NCBI GenBank assembly: GCA_007693385.1
Contig: REDR01000097.1
Location: 1 to 57,497, forward strand
Direction: 5' to 3'
Source: Anaerolineaceae bacterium
GTDB lineage: Bacteria > Chloroflexota > Anaerolineae > Aggregatilineales > Phototrophicaceae
DNA length: 57,497 bases
Shown piece by piece: positions 1 through 7,530 of the stretch. Made by a program: the position numbers and the translations under genes. The notes under the pieces are model-generated. The model did not search any database and was not told the origin of the DNA. It saw only the letters and a program-made list of their open reading frames with translations. Numbering within the stretch: the first letter of the stretch is position 1; every line of letters begins with the position of its first letter.

Positions 1-21
1 CCTCAAGGACTGGCAATTCTA

Positions 22-55
22 AGCTTCAGCGCCGGAGACTAAAGCCATCCGGCTA
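22..55. repeat. 34-bp repeat, copy 1 of a terminal direct pair
   Basis: These 34 bases recur base for base at 57464-57497, the last bases of the window. The core is GCGCCGG..ACTAAAGCC..CCGGC, an imperfect hairpin. It is related, in inverted orientation, to the hairpin at 135-156. It is likely a member of an interspersed palindromic repeat family. Confidence 0.8.
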
Positions 56-56
56 C

Positions 57-160
57 AAAAAGACAAGCCCCCTCAAGGGGACTGTTCAAAGCGCCTGCCT
101 AAAAGAGTCGCCTTTAGGCGGCTTGGACAGCTCAGCGCCGGGCTTTAGTCCGGCGCGGTA
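57..160. repeat. Nested inverted repeats in a non-coding stretch
   Basis: Bases 1-252 hold no convincing gene. The stretch contains a short CCCCT/AGGGG hairpin near 69-81, an imperfect CTGTTCAAAG/CTTGGACAG pair enclosing a stem-loop (about 82-131), and a perfect GCGCCGG/CCGGCGC stem (135-141/150-156) with loop GCTTTAGT. The last hairpin is an inverted relative of the 22-55 element. No T tract follows ccmB here on the minus strand, so none of these is a textbook terminator. Confidence 0.6.
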
Positions 161-252
161 AAAGGATGTGCAAATTCAATATTCATATGCCAACCACGAC
201 AACTTGTTTTCTTTTATCCACGAAGAAAATCATCCCGCCACCGGCCAGCCGA

Positions 253-930
253 TCAATCTTCGCCGGTGTACTCGAAGAGCAACGCGCCCAGCGTCAGGTA
301 GATGGTGTCGATGACCAAGAGGGCGGCCAGCCAGCCGCCCACGCCATCGCCCAGCAGGACATCGTTCGTCGCCCCCACCACGATGACCACTAGCGGCAAC
401 GCGGCGGGCAATAACACGATGGGCAGTAGCGTCTCGCGGGCGCGGGTTTGCGCGGTCATCGCTGATAGTAGCGTGCCGATAGCCGACAACCCCAGCACGC
501 CGCCGATCAACGTCAGCGCCAGCCCCACCCGAAACAGCGACACGTCATACAGCACGGTCATCACCGGCAACAAGATCAAGCCGACCAGCACGGTGAAAAT
601 CAGGTTGCCGGTCAGCTTACCGGCGTAAATGGCGACGCGGCTCACAGGGGCGATCAATAGCGCGTCCATGTTGGCCTGTTCGCGCTCCTGCGCCATACTG
701 CGATTCAGCCCTAAGATGCTGGCGAATACCAGCGTCACCCACAGCACCCCGCTGACCACTTCTTGCCGCACATCGCGGTTTAATTCCAGCGCGAAACTGA
801 ATATGAAGATGCTCAACAATGTGAAAAGCGCCATCGAGCCGACCAACTCGCGGCTACGCAATTCCGCCTGAAAGTCCTTGCGGACGATGGCGGTCACGGT
901 GCGGAAGAAATGCGCCACGTTGTCGATCAT
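253..930 (-). CDS. ccmB: Cytochrome c maturation haem exporter subunit CcmB
   Basis: This is a 225-aa inner-membrane protein with about six hydrophobic segments (roughly residues 30-48, 58-75, 102-127, 131-155, 168-187 and 200-218), the normal size and topology of CcmB. With CcmA it forms the ABC module that, in system I cytochrome c biogenesis, drives release of haem-loaded CcmE from its partners. The conserved cytoplasmic N-terminal stretch with acidic and basic residues (KDFQAELRSRE) and the loop NRSMAQEREQ are typical of the family. It is the last gene of a six-gene minus-strand operon, and its start overlaps the ccmA stop by 4 bases, which suggests translational coupling. ORFs on the opposite strand here are shadows. 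Confidence 0.9.
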   Translation of the reverse strand: MIDNVAHFFRTVTAIVRKDFQAELRSRELVGSMALFTLLSIFIFSFALELNRDVRQEVVSGVLWVTLVFASILGLNRSMAQEREQANMDALLIAPVSRVAIYAGKLTGNLIFTVLVGLILLPVMTVLYDVSLFRVGLALTLIGGVLGLSAIGTLLSAMTAQTRARETLLPIVLLPAALPLVVIVVGATNDVLLGDGVGGWLAALLVIDTIYLTLGALLFEYTGED

Positions 931-1643
931 CGCGCCGTCACCATTGATGTAACCCGCGTGTAGATCGCGGGCAGGTCGTCCAGTTCAGCCGTCGGCGAAT
1001 CGTGCGCGATGTCGCCCCGCGACAGGATAATCACCCGTTCGGCCAGCCGTGCGGCGCGGTCAAGCTGATGCGTCGCCATGATGATGGTGCGCCCCGCGTC
1101 GTTTCCGGTGGCGCTCAGCAGACCGTCGAGCATAAATGCCGCGCTCTGGTCGAGACCGGTATACGGTTCATCAAACAGCAACACATCCGGCTGATGCAAC
1201 AGGGCGCGGGCGATGCTCAAGCGCTGGAGCATCCCGCGTGAAAATGTGCGGACGAGATCATGAGCGCGGCGCTTAAGTCCGACTTGCGTTAACATGGCGT
1301 CGATGCGCTCGTCGGCGTCCGGCAAGCTATACAGGCGGGCGAAAAAGCGCAGATTCTCGCGGGCGGTCAGCGTCTCGTATAACAGCGCCTTGTGGCTGAC
1401 GAGGCCGATCTGTCGCCGCACCGCCGCCGCTTCGCCCGGAAGCTCCCAGCCACCGACGCGGATCACCCCCGCCGTAGGCCGCGCCAATCCAGCCAGCAGG
1501 CGCATCAACGTTGACTTGCCGCTACCGTTCGGCCCCAGCAACGCGACGAACTGCCCGCGCTCCACACGCAGATTCAACCCGCGCAGAACCGGCAGAAAGC
1601 CGAACGACTTGACCAGATCAACCGTCTCGATGATCGCGCTCAT
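927..1643 (-). CDS. ccmA: Cytochrome c maturation ABC ATPase CcmA
   Basis: A 238-aa ABC ATPase with Walker A (GPNGSGKST, about residues 38-46), signature FSRGMLQRLSIARAL (an R in place of the second G of SGG), Walker B DVLLFDEP, and a switch His in MATHQLD. It powers the CcmAB(CDE) complex and partners CcmB, encoded immediately downstream. The start overlaps the preceding lipoprotein gene by 4 bases. On sequence alone it could be any small exporter ATPase. The adjacency to ccmB, ccmE and ccmH makes the CcmA call firm. Confidence 0.9.
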   Translation of the reverse strand: MSAIIETVDLVKSFGFLPVLRGLNLRVERGQFVALLGPNGSGKSTLMRLLAGLARPTAGVIRVGGWELPGEAAAVRRQIGLVSHKALLYETLTARENLRFFARLYSLPDADERIDAMLTQVGLKRRAHDLVRTFSRGMLQRLSIARALLHQPDVLLFDEPYTGLDQSAAFMLDGLLSATGNDAGRTIIMATHQLDRAARLAERVIILSRGDIAHDSPTAELDDLPAIYTRVTSMVTAR

Positions 1644-2989
1644 ACGTCGCTTTTATCCGCCGGATGGTCGCCGCGTATCTGCGCCAGACGTTCGCGCAGT
1701 TCGGCTTTGCGGCGCTGATAAACATCGTGATTCATCGCGCCGGAGTCGTGCGCCGCTTCGATCTGGTCGATCTGGCGCAGGATGGAGTCGATCATCCGGT
1801 TCTGCGATGCGCCGCCACTATCGCCGCGCCGGAAAGCGGCGGTCACGCCGAGCAAGACCAGCGCCAACACCGTGATGGCGATCAGCACGACGGGCAACAG
1901 CACATCAGATGTGATGGTATCGCCGCGCTGTGACGAGCCGACGGCCAGCGCCGCCCCGCGTATCTCATACGTGATGAGGTCATCCGGCGCGGCGGTCAAC
2001 GGGCCGCCCAGCAAGCGCACGTTCTGGCCGTTGACGATGCGCGGCTCGTCGGTCAGTATCCAATCGGCCTGCGCGTTGAGGCTTTCGCGGCGCAATAAAA
2101 GCGCCATCGCCCCGTTGAGTTGATAGCGCGGCGTGAACGCGATCACCGCCCCATCGCCGCGATACGGGATGATGTATTGCAGATTGATCTGTACGGTTTG
2201 GCCGGGATAAATCGGCGTGGTCAAAAACACGTTGCGCGTCGCGTCGTCAAAGATGGCGTTGCGATCTGACGGTGCGCCGACGAATATCGCGCCCGGCGGC
2301 AACTCAAAAGTCAGCGAGACGCGCCGACTATCCGCGCCAAAACGCCGCCCCGTGAGGAACGTCTCCGTTCCGCTATTGACCACAGTGATGGTATCGGCAT
2401 ATTCGAGGAAGCCGCCCACCGCGTCGATCTGCGAAATCCAGCTTTCGATCTCGATAATCGCGGCGTCGTCGGTAGTATCGAACACCATCAGCGACAGGTC
2501 GATCTGTGACATAGCGGGCGCGGCGGATGCGGTCTCGCTGACGTATGGCACGCCATCATATTCGACCACCGCGAAATACACATAACCGCCGACGAACGGC
2601 ACATCATCGAACGTGAACGCGCCATCATCGCCCGATGTCGTCTCGCGGGTGGTGCGGCGCTCGGCGGTGTCCACGATGACCAGCGTCACATCCAGACCGG
2701 CGGGGCGTTCGCCGGTGCTGGCGTTGACCACATCACCCACCACGCGGCCATCCGTCGCAGAGGCTTCAGCCGGTGGCGCGGACATATCAATCGGCGCGGA
2801 TTGCGTCTCGATGCCGGCCATGATAACCGCGTCCGGCGTGGCGGTGGCGTCGATCACTTCCGGCGTGGGAGTCGGCGGGGGAAGCGTGGCGATGATGCGC
2901 GGCTCGCCGCCCAATCCCTGACACGCCGCTAGCCATAGCGAAAAAAACAATGAGATCAGCATGTAGTAGCGGGATGATTTTAAGGTCAT
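1640..2989 (-). CDS. Lipoprotein with carboxypeptidase-regulatory-like domain, embedded in ccm operon
   Basis: I do not recognise a named family for this 449-aa protein. It begins with a signal peptide and a lipobox (LAAC, Cys23), followed by a Thr-Pro-rich linker. Next comes a beta-rich region (about 80-165) resembling carboxypeptidase-regulatory or CnaB-like domains (VVGDVVNASTGERPAG). A long extracytoplasmic region follows, then a membrane segment (about 363-385) and a basic C-terminal helical tail (about 400-445) that resembles a SHOCT-type short domain. It overlaps its neighbours by 4 bases on both sides, so it is an integral member of the ccm operon. Having both a lipid anchor and a C-terminal membrane helix is unusual. 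A periplasmic role in apocytochrome or haem handling is inferred from position only. Confidence 0.75.
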   Translation of the reverse strand: MTLKSSRYYMLISLFFSLWLAACQGLGGEPRIIATLPPPTPTPEVIDATATPDAVIMAGIETQSAPIDMSAPPAEASATDGRVVGDVVNASTGERPAGLDVTLVIVDTAERRTTRETTSGDDGAFTFDDVPFVGGYVYFAVVEYDGVPYVSETASAAPAMSQIDLSLMVFDTTDDAAIIEIESWISQIDAVGGFLEYADTITVVNSGTETFLTGRRFGADSRRVSLTFELPPGAIFVGAPSDRNAIFDDATRNVFLTTPIYPGQTVQINLQYIIPYRGDGAVIAFTPRYQLNGAMALLLRRESLNAQADWILTDEPRIVNGQNVRLLGGPLTAAPDDLITYEIRGAALAVGSSQRGDTITSDVLLPVVLIAITVLALVLLGVTAAFRRGDSGGASQNRMIDSILRQIDQIEAAHDSGAMNHDVYQRRKAELRERLAQIRGDHPADKSDV

Positions 2990-3408
2990 GATGCGTCGGC
3001 GGGTGCGGCCTCGCGGTTGATAGTCTGCTCAATGTGATAGTCGATGATCTCGTCGATCTGCGCCGCGTCGGTATCCGATGGCGCGATCAGTTGGCCGGAG
3101 TCCAGCGTTTCCAGCCCCTTCAGCGCTTGCACGCCGCGTTGAACCCAGCGCTCACGATCAACGCGGTATTCGGCATCGTCTAGCTTGCCGATGGCGTAAT
3201 CCTCATCCAGATCGTGCAGATTAGCCAGCACGCGATCATAATATATCTGCAAGCGTTCGCGTTGCCCTGTGATCTGCGCCGCGATTTGCGAATCGGAGTC
3301 GGGCGCGGTGTCGGCCTGTTGCGGCGTGGAATCCCAGAACGGGTACAGCAAAAAGACCGCGAAAACCAGCACAACCAGCAAAGATAAAATCAAACCTTCA
3401 AGGCTCAT
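2986..3408 (-). CDS. CcmI-like membrane protein, N-terminal part only
   Basis: A 140-aa protein with one N-terminal membrane helix (about residues 5-24) followed by a charged helical region (RERLQIYYDRVLANLHDLDED, interrupted here) that resembles the first, membrane-anchored part of CcmI. It has the typical spacing of a helix that binds CcmH. The TPR part of full-length CcmI is absent. It lies directly after ccmH with a 4-base overlap, the place ccmI occupies in other bacteria. It probably assists the haem ligation complex as a CcmH partner. The family call rests on topology, position and weak similarity. Confidence 0.65.
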   Translation of the reverse strand: MSLEGLILSLLVVLVFAVFLLYPFWDSTPQQADTAPDSDSQIAAQITGQRERLQIYYDRVLANLHDLDEDYAIGKLDDAEYRVDRERWVQRGVQALKGLETLDSGQLIAPSDTDAAQIDEIIDYHIEQTINREAAPADAS

Positions 3409-3947
3409 CGGTGCAAATCTTCCTCGAGGCGGCTACGGTAATTATCATCAAGCGGCGAATCGGACGGCGGCAGATCGTCGGCGTCGTCCGGCTTGCGCCG
3501 CCAGCCGCGAAGCGTCATCAAGCCCAGCCCACCGGCCAGCACGACGGCGACCAGCGGCCCGGCCAGCGCCAGTCGACGCAATCCGCTACTCTGCGGCAAG
3601 CCGACCACCTGCTCGCCCGATTCCGCAACGAAGTAGTCGATGATCTCCTGCTCGGTGCGGCCATCGGCTAACTGACTGCGGATTTCCGCCCGCCACTCAA
3701 AGCAAGTCGGCGCCATGCAGGTGTGTAGCGGCTCGCTATCGCATACCGGACAGAAGATGCGCCGTGCAATCGCGTTGACTTCATCGTATGTGATTTCGGT
3801 CAATAGGCGCGTCTCGCCATCACCATCCGGCGCATCGTCCGGCGGTGCGGTCTGGGCGCTGAGCGTGGTATGGCCGACCAGCGCCAGCGCGACACACAAG
3901 CCAACCATAACCAGCCCGCGCCAGAAGTACGGAGCGTGCGTTTTCAT
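3405..3947 (-). CDS. ccmH: Cytochrome c maturation thiol oxidoreductase CcmH (four-cysteine variant)
   Basis: A 180-aa protein with a signal or anchor helix (about 10-31), a CcmH domain (about 50-120) and a C-terminal membrane helix (about 127-147). CcmH reduces apocytochrome CXXCH cysteines and works with CcmF. The usual LRCXXC motif reads FCPVC here (Cys66, Cys69). It is followed by an insertion with two more cysteines (Cys77, Cys82) before the conserved helix EIRSQLADGRTEQEIIDYFV. I recall this four-cysteine form from Chloroflexota and Deinococcus-like proteins, but could not check it. The start directly follows the ccmE stop (TAAATG), and the end overlaps the next gene by 4 bases. Confidence 0.85.
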   Translation of the reverse strand: MKTHAPYFWRGLVMVGLCVALALVGHTTLSAQTAPPDDAPDGDGETRLLTEITYDEVNAIARRIFCPVCDSEPLHTCMAPTCFEWRAEIRSQLADGRTEQEIIDYFVAESGEQVVGLPQSSGLRRLALAGPLVAVVLAGGLGLMTLRGWRRKPDDADDLPPSDSPLDDNYRSRLEEDLHR

Positions 3948-4526
3948 TTAGTTCGTGCCTGAAAATAGCTGAGCGCCCGGATGATCTTCCGCTAGATTAT
4001 TGCGCGAACCGCCATCTTCAAAGCGGCTGGGACATTTCAGCAGAAGTTCCGTCGCGTAAAACACGCCATCTTCGCCCAACGTGCCGGTCAGGATGGCCTG
4101 CGCTTCGTGGCGTAGCAGATCGGGCATCACCGTATTCGACACGAAAACCGGCACGCTAGCCGACGACGAATCGTTAGCGGCGATGAACAGCGCCTCCGCC
4201 AGATTATCGAATTGCGCCGGAATGTGGGCGATGGTGAAAGCGATGTCAAGATTTTCGCGGTCATAGCGGATGGTATCGCCGATCACCGCGCCACTAATAC
4301 GCACCGTGCGATCCGTGAATGCGGCGGGATCGTCGAGTATCTGTTCAATTGTGGTGAACGATTGCGCGGTGGCCGATGTGCTGGTCAGCACCAGAAAGCC
4401 TATTGAGGCGATAATCAGCAAGCCGCCGAGCATGAACTTCCAGCGCCCGCCGGTTTGTGTGGGGGCATTGGCGGCAACCTGTCCGCCTGCCTTAGCTTGC
4501 GGTTTTTCCCATGTAGCCTGCGTCAT
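3948..4526 (-). CDS. ccmE: Haem chaperone CcmE, cysteine-type
   Basis: A 192-aa haem chaperone with a short cytoplasmic N-terminus, one membrane helix (about 31-50) and a periplasmic OB-fold (about 56-165). Classical CcmE binds haem through His in HXXXY. Here the aligned site at the end of the barrel reads LLLKCPSRF, giving Cys165 and Phe169, so both His and Tyr are replaced. Cysteine-type CcmE is known in archaea and some bacteria as CXXXY; the Phe is a further change. The start chosen is the ATG at 4526, 8 bases after AAGGAG; a TTG lies just upstream. It is the first gene of the operon. The haem-loading partners ccmC and ccmF are not in this window. Confidence 0.88.
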   Translation of the reverse strand: MTQATWEKPQAKAGGQVAANAPTQTGGRWKFMLGGLLIIASIGFLVLTSTSATAQSFTTIEQILDDPAAFTDRTVRISGAVIGDTIRYDRENLDIAFTIAHIPAQFDNLAEALFIAANDSSSASVPVFVSNTVMPDLLRHEAQAILTGTLGEDGVFYATELLLKCPSRFEDGGSRNNLAEDHPGAQLFSGTN

Positions 4527-4706
4527 CAAAAACGCTCCTTAACGGTTAAGCTCAATTGCGTGGGATGAAAACCGACACAAAACGATCCAATGACGGAATC
4601 ACATCCCCTACCCGTATTCTATCTGATTCCGTGAACGCTGTCACGATTAATCGCAGACCGTCCATGTATTTCAGATTGTTGGCAATCATCGCAATGTCAC
4701 TATAAA

Positions 4707-4772
4707 GGGCGTAGCACGCTACGCCCCTACAGATTTTCGTTTTGGATTGTAGGGGCGCAAAGCATCGCGCCC
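4707..4772. repeat. Bipartite palindromic repeat element (copy a)
   Basis: Two hairpins stand side by side. One is GGGCGTAGC/GCTACGCCC (4707-4715/4718-4726) and the other is GGGCGC/GCGCCC (4753-4758/4767-4772). The inner edges are also inverted copies of each other (CGCCCCTAC at 4722-4730 and GTAGGGGCG at 4749-4757). The same arrangement recurs at 17645-17705 and, more degenerate, at 43350-43413. It lies between the ccm operon and the small membrane protein gene. The rest of 4527-4776 shows nothing codable. Confidence 0.75.
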
Positions 4773-4776
4773 GATG

Positions 4777-5079
4777 TTATCCGGCAGAGGGCGACTGCCC
4801 ACCGTTGCGGAAGCGGTCACGGCCAATCATCGCCATGCCGACGCCACCGATACCGGCCAGCCCCGCCAGCAGAAACAGGATGCTGAGTCCTTGCGGCGTG
4901 CTGGCTGTCTCTTCTTCGTCCTGATGCGTCAGCGCATCAATCGCCTCTTGCAATTCGGCGGCTGAGGTAGACACCGGATCATCAACCGGCGCGTCGTCAT
5001 CGGCCTGCGCGATAACCGGCACCGCGATCAACAAGACGATCAGCAAGGCGAGCCATAAAGAGCGCGTTTTCAGTCCCAT
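4777..5079 (-). CDS. Small secreted or membrane protein of unknown function
   Basis: I do not recognise this 100-aa protein. It has a clear signal peptide or N-terminal helix (about residues 6-24), an acidic middle section, and a second hydrophobic, Gly-rich segment (about 64-84) followed by a basic end (GRDRFRNGG). This looks like a small anchored protein with the middle part outside the cell. The start is the ATG at 5079, chosen because AAGGAG lies 6 bases upstream; an upstream in-frame ATG at 5118 has no ribosome site. It is downstream of tadA on the same strand with a 150-base gap. Confidence 0.6.
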   Translation of the reverse strand: MGLKTRSLWLALLIVLLIAVPVIAQADDDAPVDDPVSTSAAELQEAIDALTHQDEEETASTPQGLSILFLLAGLAGIGGVGMAMIGRDRFRNGGQSPSAG

Positions 5080-5205
5080 GTTTTTCTCCTTGATGTGTGT
5101 GTCGTTGTCAGCTTTCACGGGCGCGGATAAGCGCGACTGACAACAGCGTAATCACCTGTTATTGTACCGCGTTCACCCCGAAACGAGTAGGGAACGCCCG
5201 CCACT

Positions 5206-5225
5206 AGGCGCGATGGATTGCGCCT
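5206..5225. repeat. Short palindrome related to the GGGCGC..GCGCCC half-element
   Basis: AGGCGC (5206-5211) and GCGCCT (5220-5225) flank GATGGATT, just past the tadA stop codon. The sequence resembles the right half of the repeat at 4753-4772 and the single half at 23814-23838, so it may be a decayed member of that family. Confidence 0.45.
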
Positions 5226-5230
5226 TCACG

Positions 5231-5704
5231 TCAGGATTCATCGTGCGGATCGCGGCGTAAATCACGGAAGAACGCAGAGAGCAGAGCGCGGGCTTCATCG
5301 GCCAGCAAGCCGGGGTCCACGTCCACGCGATGATTGAGGCGATCATGGCGCAGGACATCAACGATACTGCCCGCGCATCCGGCCTTCGGATCAATGGCGG
5401 AATAGACCAATCGCGGCAGACGCGCCAGCACCATCGCCCCCGCGCACATACAACACGGTTCGAGCGTGCAATACAGCGTCACGCCATCCAGCCGCCAGCG
5501 TTGCAGATGCCGCGCCGCCTGACGTAGCGCGATGATTTCGGCGTGGGCGGTGGGGTCGTGGTCGGCTTCGCGGCGATTATGGCCGCGCCCGATGATTTGA
5601 TTCTGGTACACGGCGACAGCGCCGATGGGCACATCACCAGTCGGGAGCGCCCGTTGCGCTTCGGCCAGCGCTTGCCGCATCCAGTGTTCATCACCCCCGT
5701 TCAT
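5231..5704 (-). CDS. tadA: tRNA-specific adenosine deaminase TadA
   Basis: A 157-aa cytidine-deaminase-fold zinc enzyme that converts adenosine 34 of tRNA-Arg(ACG) to inosine. The zinc site is complete: His54-Ala-Glu56, with Glu56 as proton shuttle, and the Pro-Cys84-Cys-Met-Cys87 motif. Length is normal. It lies 12 bases after the clamp-motif protein gene and probably shares its operon with RNase D upstream. The start at 5704 has no strong ribosome site, and translational coupling to the preceding gene is likely. The window shows no second deaminase. Confidence 0.93.
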   Translation of the reverse strand: MNGGDEHWMRQALAEAQRALPTGDVPIGAVAVYQNQIIGRGHNRREADHDPTAHAEIIALRQAARHLQRWRLDGVTLYCTLEPCCMCAGAMVLARLPRLVYSAIDPKAGCAGSIVDVLRHDRLNHRVDVDPGLLADEARALLSAFFRDLRRDPHDES

Positions 5705-5716
5705 AGTGCGGGCGGC

Positions 5717-6106
5717 TCAGAACAGGCTCAATTGATTGGGGGCGTCGTCGTCCGGCGCTTCTTCGTCGTCGCGCTGTTCCGGCGGGATCGGCTGACCGTC
5801 CGCATCATGCGGCACGACATCCAGCTGGATACACGACGGGCATTGACATTCCGCCGGATGCGCGTTGCTGACCGGTTCCGGCGCGGCGTCCGGTTCGATG
5901 ATGTCGGCGGGCGGCACAAAATCGTCGGCGTTGTCGTCCTGCCGCATGGTGGCCTCGATGTAAAGCTGGCGCAATTCGTCCTCGCCGAAGCCCACTTTCT
6001 GCATGACATGGGTCAGCGTCGGGCGCGTCACTTCGTCGCCGGTGCGGGCGACATATTTATACTGTTCGCGCATACATCTGCGCCATTCGTCAGAGAATAC
6101 CGACAT
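5717..6106 (-). CDS. Unknown protein with C-terminal beta-clamp-type motif
   Basis: This 129-aa protein is not from a family I can name. The N-terminal 50 residues look helical and folded (SDEWRRCMREQYKYVARTGD). The middle and end are acidic and probably disordered. Near residues 92-97 there is a compact cysteine cluster (CQCPSC), a possible metal site. The last five residues are QLSLF, which matches the consensus by which many DNA repair and replication proteins bind the bacterial sliding clamp (QL[SD]LF). A terminal position after a flexible tail is the usual setting. It lies 6 bases after rnd and 12 before tadA. A ribosome site (GAGGG) precedes the start. Function is unknown; a clamp-linked role is inference. 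Confidence 0.75.
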   Translation of the reverse strand: MSVFSDEWRRCMREQYKYVARTGDEVTRPTLTHVMQKVGFGEDELRQLYIEATMRQDDNADDFVPPADIIEPDAAPEPVSNAHPAECQCPSCIQLDVVPHDADGQPIPPEQRDDEEAPDDDAPNQLSLF

Positions 6107-6112
6107 ACGCCC

Positions 6113-7285
6113 TCACCCTCTCGTTTGATTTGCATTGTGGCCGTCGTCGCCTTCGTAGGCGGCCAGCACGCTCAAAATCTCGTGTCCGTAGGCGTTGAAC
6201 TTCCACGGGCCGATGCTGTCAATCTGCCGCAGATCATCGAGCGTATGCGGGGCACGCTCCGCGATTTCCCACAGCGCCCGCTTGGGCATGATGACATCGG
6301 ACTCGACGCCGCGCTTGCTGGCGCGTTCCTTGCGCCAAGCCTGCAAACAGGCGTAACGATCCGCCGTGATCGGGTCAGGTGCGCTATGACGGCGCGGGCG
6401 TGGCGGTAGCCTGTTGGCTTGCTGGCCGCGCCGGATCGCCGACATGAGCGCCTTGCTGAACCATTGAAATTGACGGCAACTCAAGTTCTGCTTCAACCCT
6501 TTGCGTTCGGTAGGCGGGCGACGCGCCAGATTGACGAGCAATTTATTGTGCAGGATTCGGTGCGGCGGCTTGTCGTATTTCTGCGCCAGATGCTCGCGGG
6601 CGTCTATCAACTCGCGCAGGATCATCAATTCACGATCCTTGAGCATACGCGGCACGCCGATATTCCAGAAAGCGTGCGGGTCGGGTTGGCGCGGCGTGGC
6701 CGCCGGTGTCTGGCAGACCTCCGCGAAGGCTTCCCGCGCTTCGGCGATGCGGCCTTTTTCCTCTAAAACCAGCCGCAACGCATCGCGCAGGGTTGGTAGA
6801 TAGTGCGTGTCCATCTGTGCATAGCGCAAGCTGGCCTCAGATAGCGGGCGCTTGCCCCAGTTATCGCGCTGATGACGTTTGTTCAGCCTGATACCGATGT
6901 AACGCTTGATGAGTTCGCTGAGGCCGAAAGCGTCGAATCCGCATACCCGCGCCGCCACCATCGTATCGAACAGGTTGCAGAACACGAAGCCGTAATCACG
7001 CTTCAAACAGGTGATGTCGTATTCCGCCCCGTGAAATAGCTTTTCGATCTGCGGGTCGGCCATGATCGCGCCGAGTGGCGTGATGTCTACCGCTAGCGGG
7101 TCGATGATGTAATCCGCCTGACGGGTGGAGACTTGCACCAGACACACGCGCTCTTGATAGGCGTACATGCTGTTCGATTCGGTGTCGAAGGCCACGAGGG
7201 ACTGCGTTTTTAGGTGCTGTATCAGGTCATCCAGCGCTTGCGGCGTGTTGATCTGTTGGGCAGGCGTTAGTTTTGTCTGTGGCAT
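6113..7285 (-). CDS. rnd: Ribonuclease D-like 3'-5' exonuclease with HRDC domain
   Basis: A 390-aa DEDD-family exonuclease. The first motif VAFDTESNSM gives Asp34 and Glu36. Motif II contains FHGAEYDITCL, and motif III has the YAQMDTHYL form (DEDDy, with Tyr). A HRDC domain follows (about 205-290), then a second helical domain typical of RNase D ends the protein. It trims 3' ends of tRNA and other stable RNAs. It heads a likely operon with the clamp-motif protein and tadA, so two tRNA-related enzymes share a transcript. The ATG at 7285 has no strong ribosome site. Confidence 0.9.
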   Translation of the reverse strand: MPQTKLTPAQQINTPQALDDLIQHLKTQSLVAFDTESNSMYAYQERVCLVQVSTRQADYIIDPLAVDITPLGAIMADPQIEKLFHGAEYDITCLKRDYGFVFCNLFDTMVAARVCGFDAFGLSELIKRYIGIRLNKRHQRDNWGKRPLSEASLRYAQMDTHYLPTLRDALRLVLEEKGRIAEAREAFAEVCQTPAATPRQPDPHAFWNIGVPRMLKDRELMILRELIDAREHLAQKYDKPPHRILHNKLLVNLARRPPTERKGLKQNLSCRQFQWFSKALMSAIRRGQQANRLPPRPRRHSAPDPITADRYACLQAWRKERASKRGVESDVIMPKRALWEIAERAPHTLDDLRQIDSIGPWKFNAYGHEILSVLAAYEGDDGHNANQTRG

Positions 7286-7340
7286 AAGCTTGCAGTTAAT
7301 CAGCGATCAGATAGCCGCCACCGATGGCGGCACGCCTCCT

Positions 7341-7368
7341 ATTATAGAGTAAGAAAGGGATGCGTCGA
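7341..7368 (-). promoter_or_regulatory. Possible sigma-70 promoter for rnd
   Basis: On the minus strand a perfect TATAAT (7341-7346) has a weak TCGACG (7363-7368) 16 bases upstream. A small GCCGCC/GGCGGC hairpin (7314-7319/7326-7331) lies in the leader between it and rnd. Confidence 0.45.
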
Positions 7369-7395
7369 GGGGCAAGAAACGGTCTGCATTACATT

Positions 7396-7424
7396 TTGAC
7401 ACCCCCATGCGTTTGTGATATATT
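7396..7424 (+). promoter_or_regulatory. Sigma-70-type promoter of the Rieske/cytochrome b operon
   Basis: TTGACA (7396-7401), a 17-base spacer and TATATT (7419-7424) form a near-consensus promoter. The leader to the Rieske start at 7531 is about 100 bases. Confidence 0.8.
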
Positions 7425-7530
7425 CTACACATCCTGATGACCGGAGCATTTTATAGGGATTCGTAAACTAAATCGTATCCTGCACCGTTAATTTTATAAG
7501 AAGTAGCCTCAGTTAGCTTCTGGAGGTCAC

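Noticed and set aside
166-393. Plus-strand open frame at the left end
   Set aside because: It overlaps ccmB on the opposite strand and has no ribosome site or recognisable domain.
5543-6409. Long plus-strand open frame (288 codons) opposite tadA, the clamp-motif protein and rnd
   Set aside because: It crosses three well-supported genes on the other strand and has the composition of a GC-rich shadow frame, with no ribosome site.
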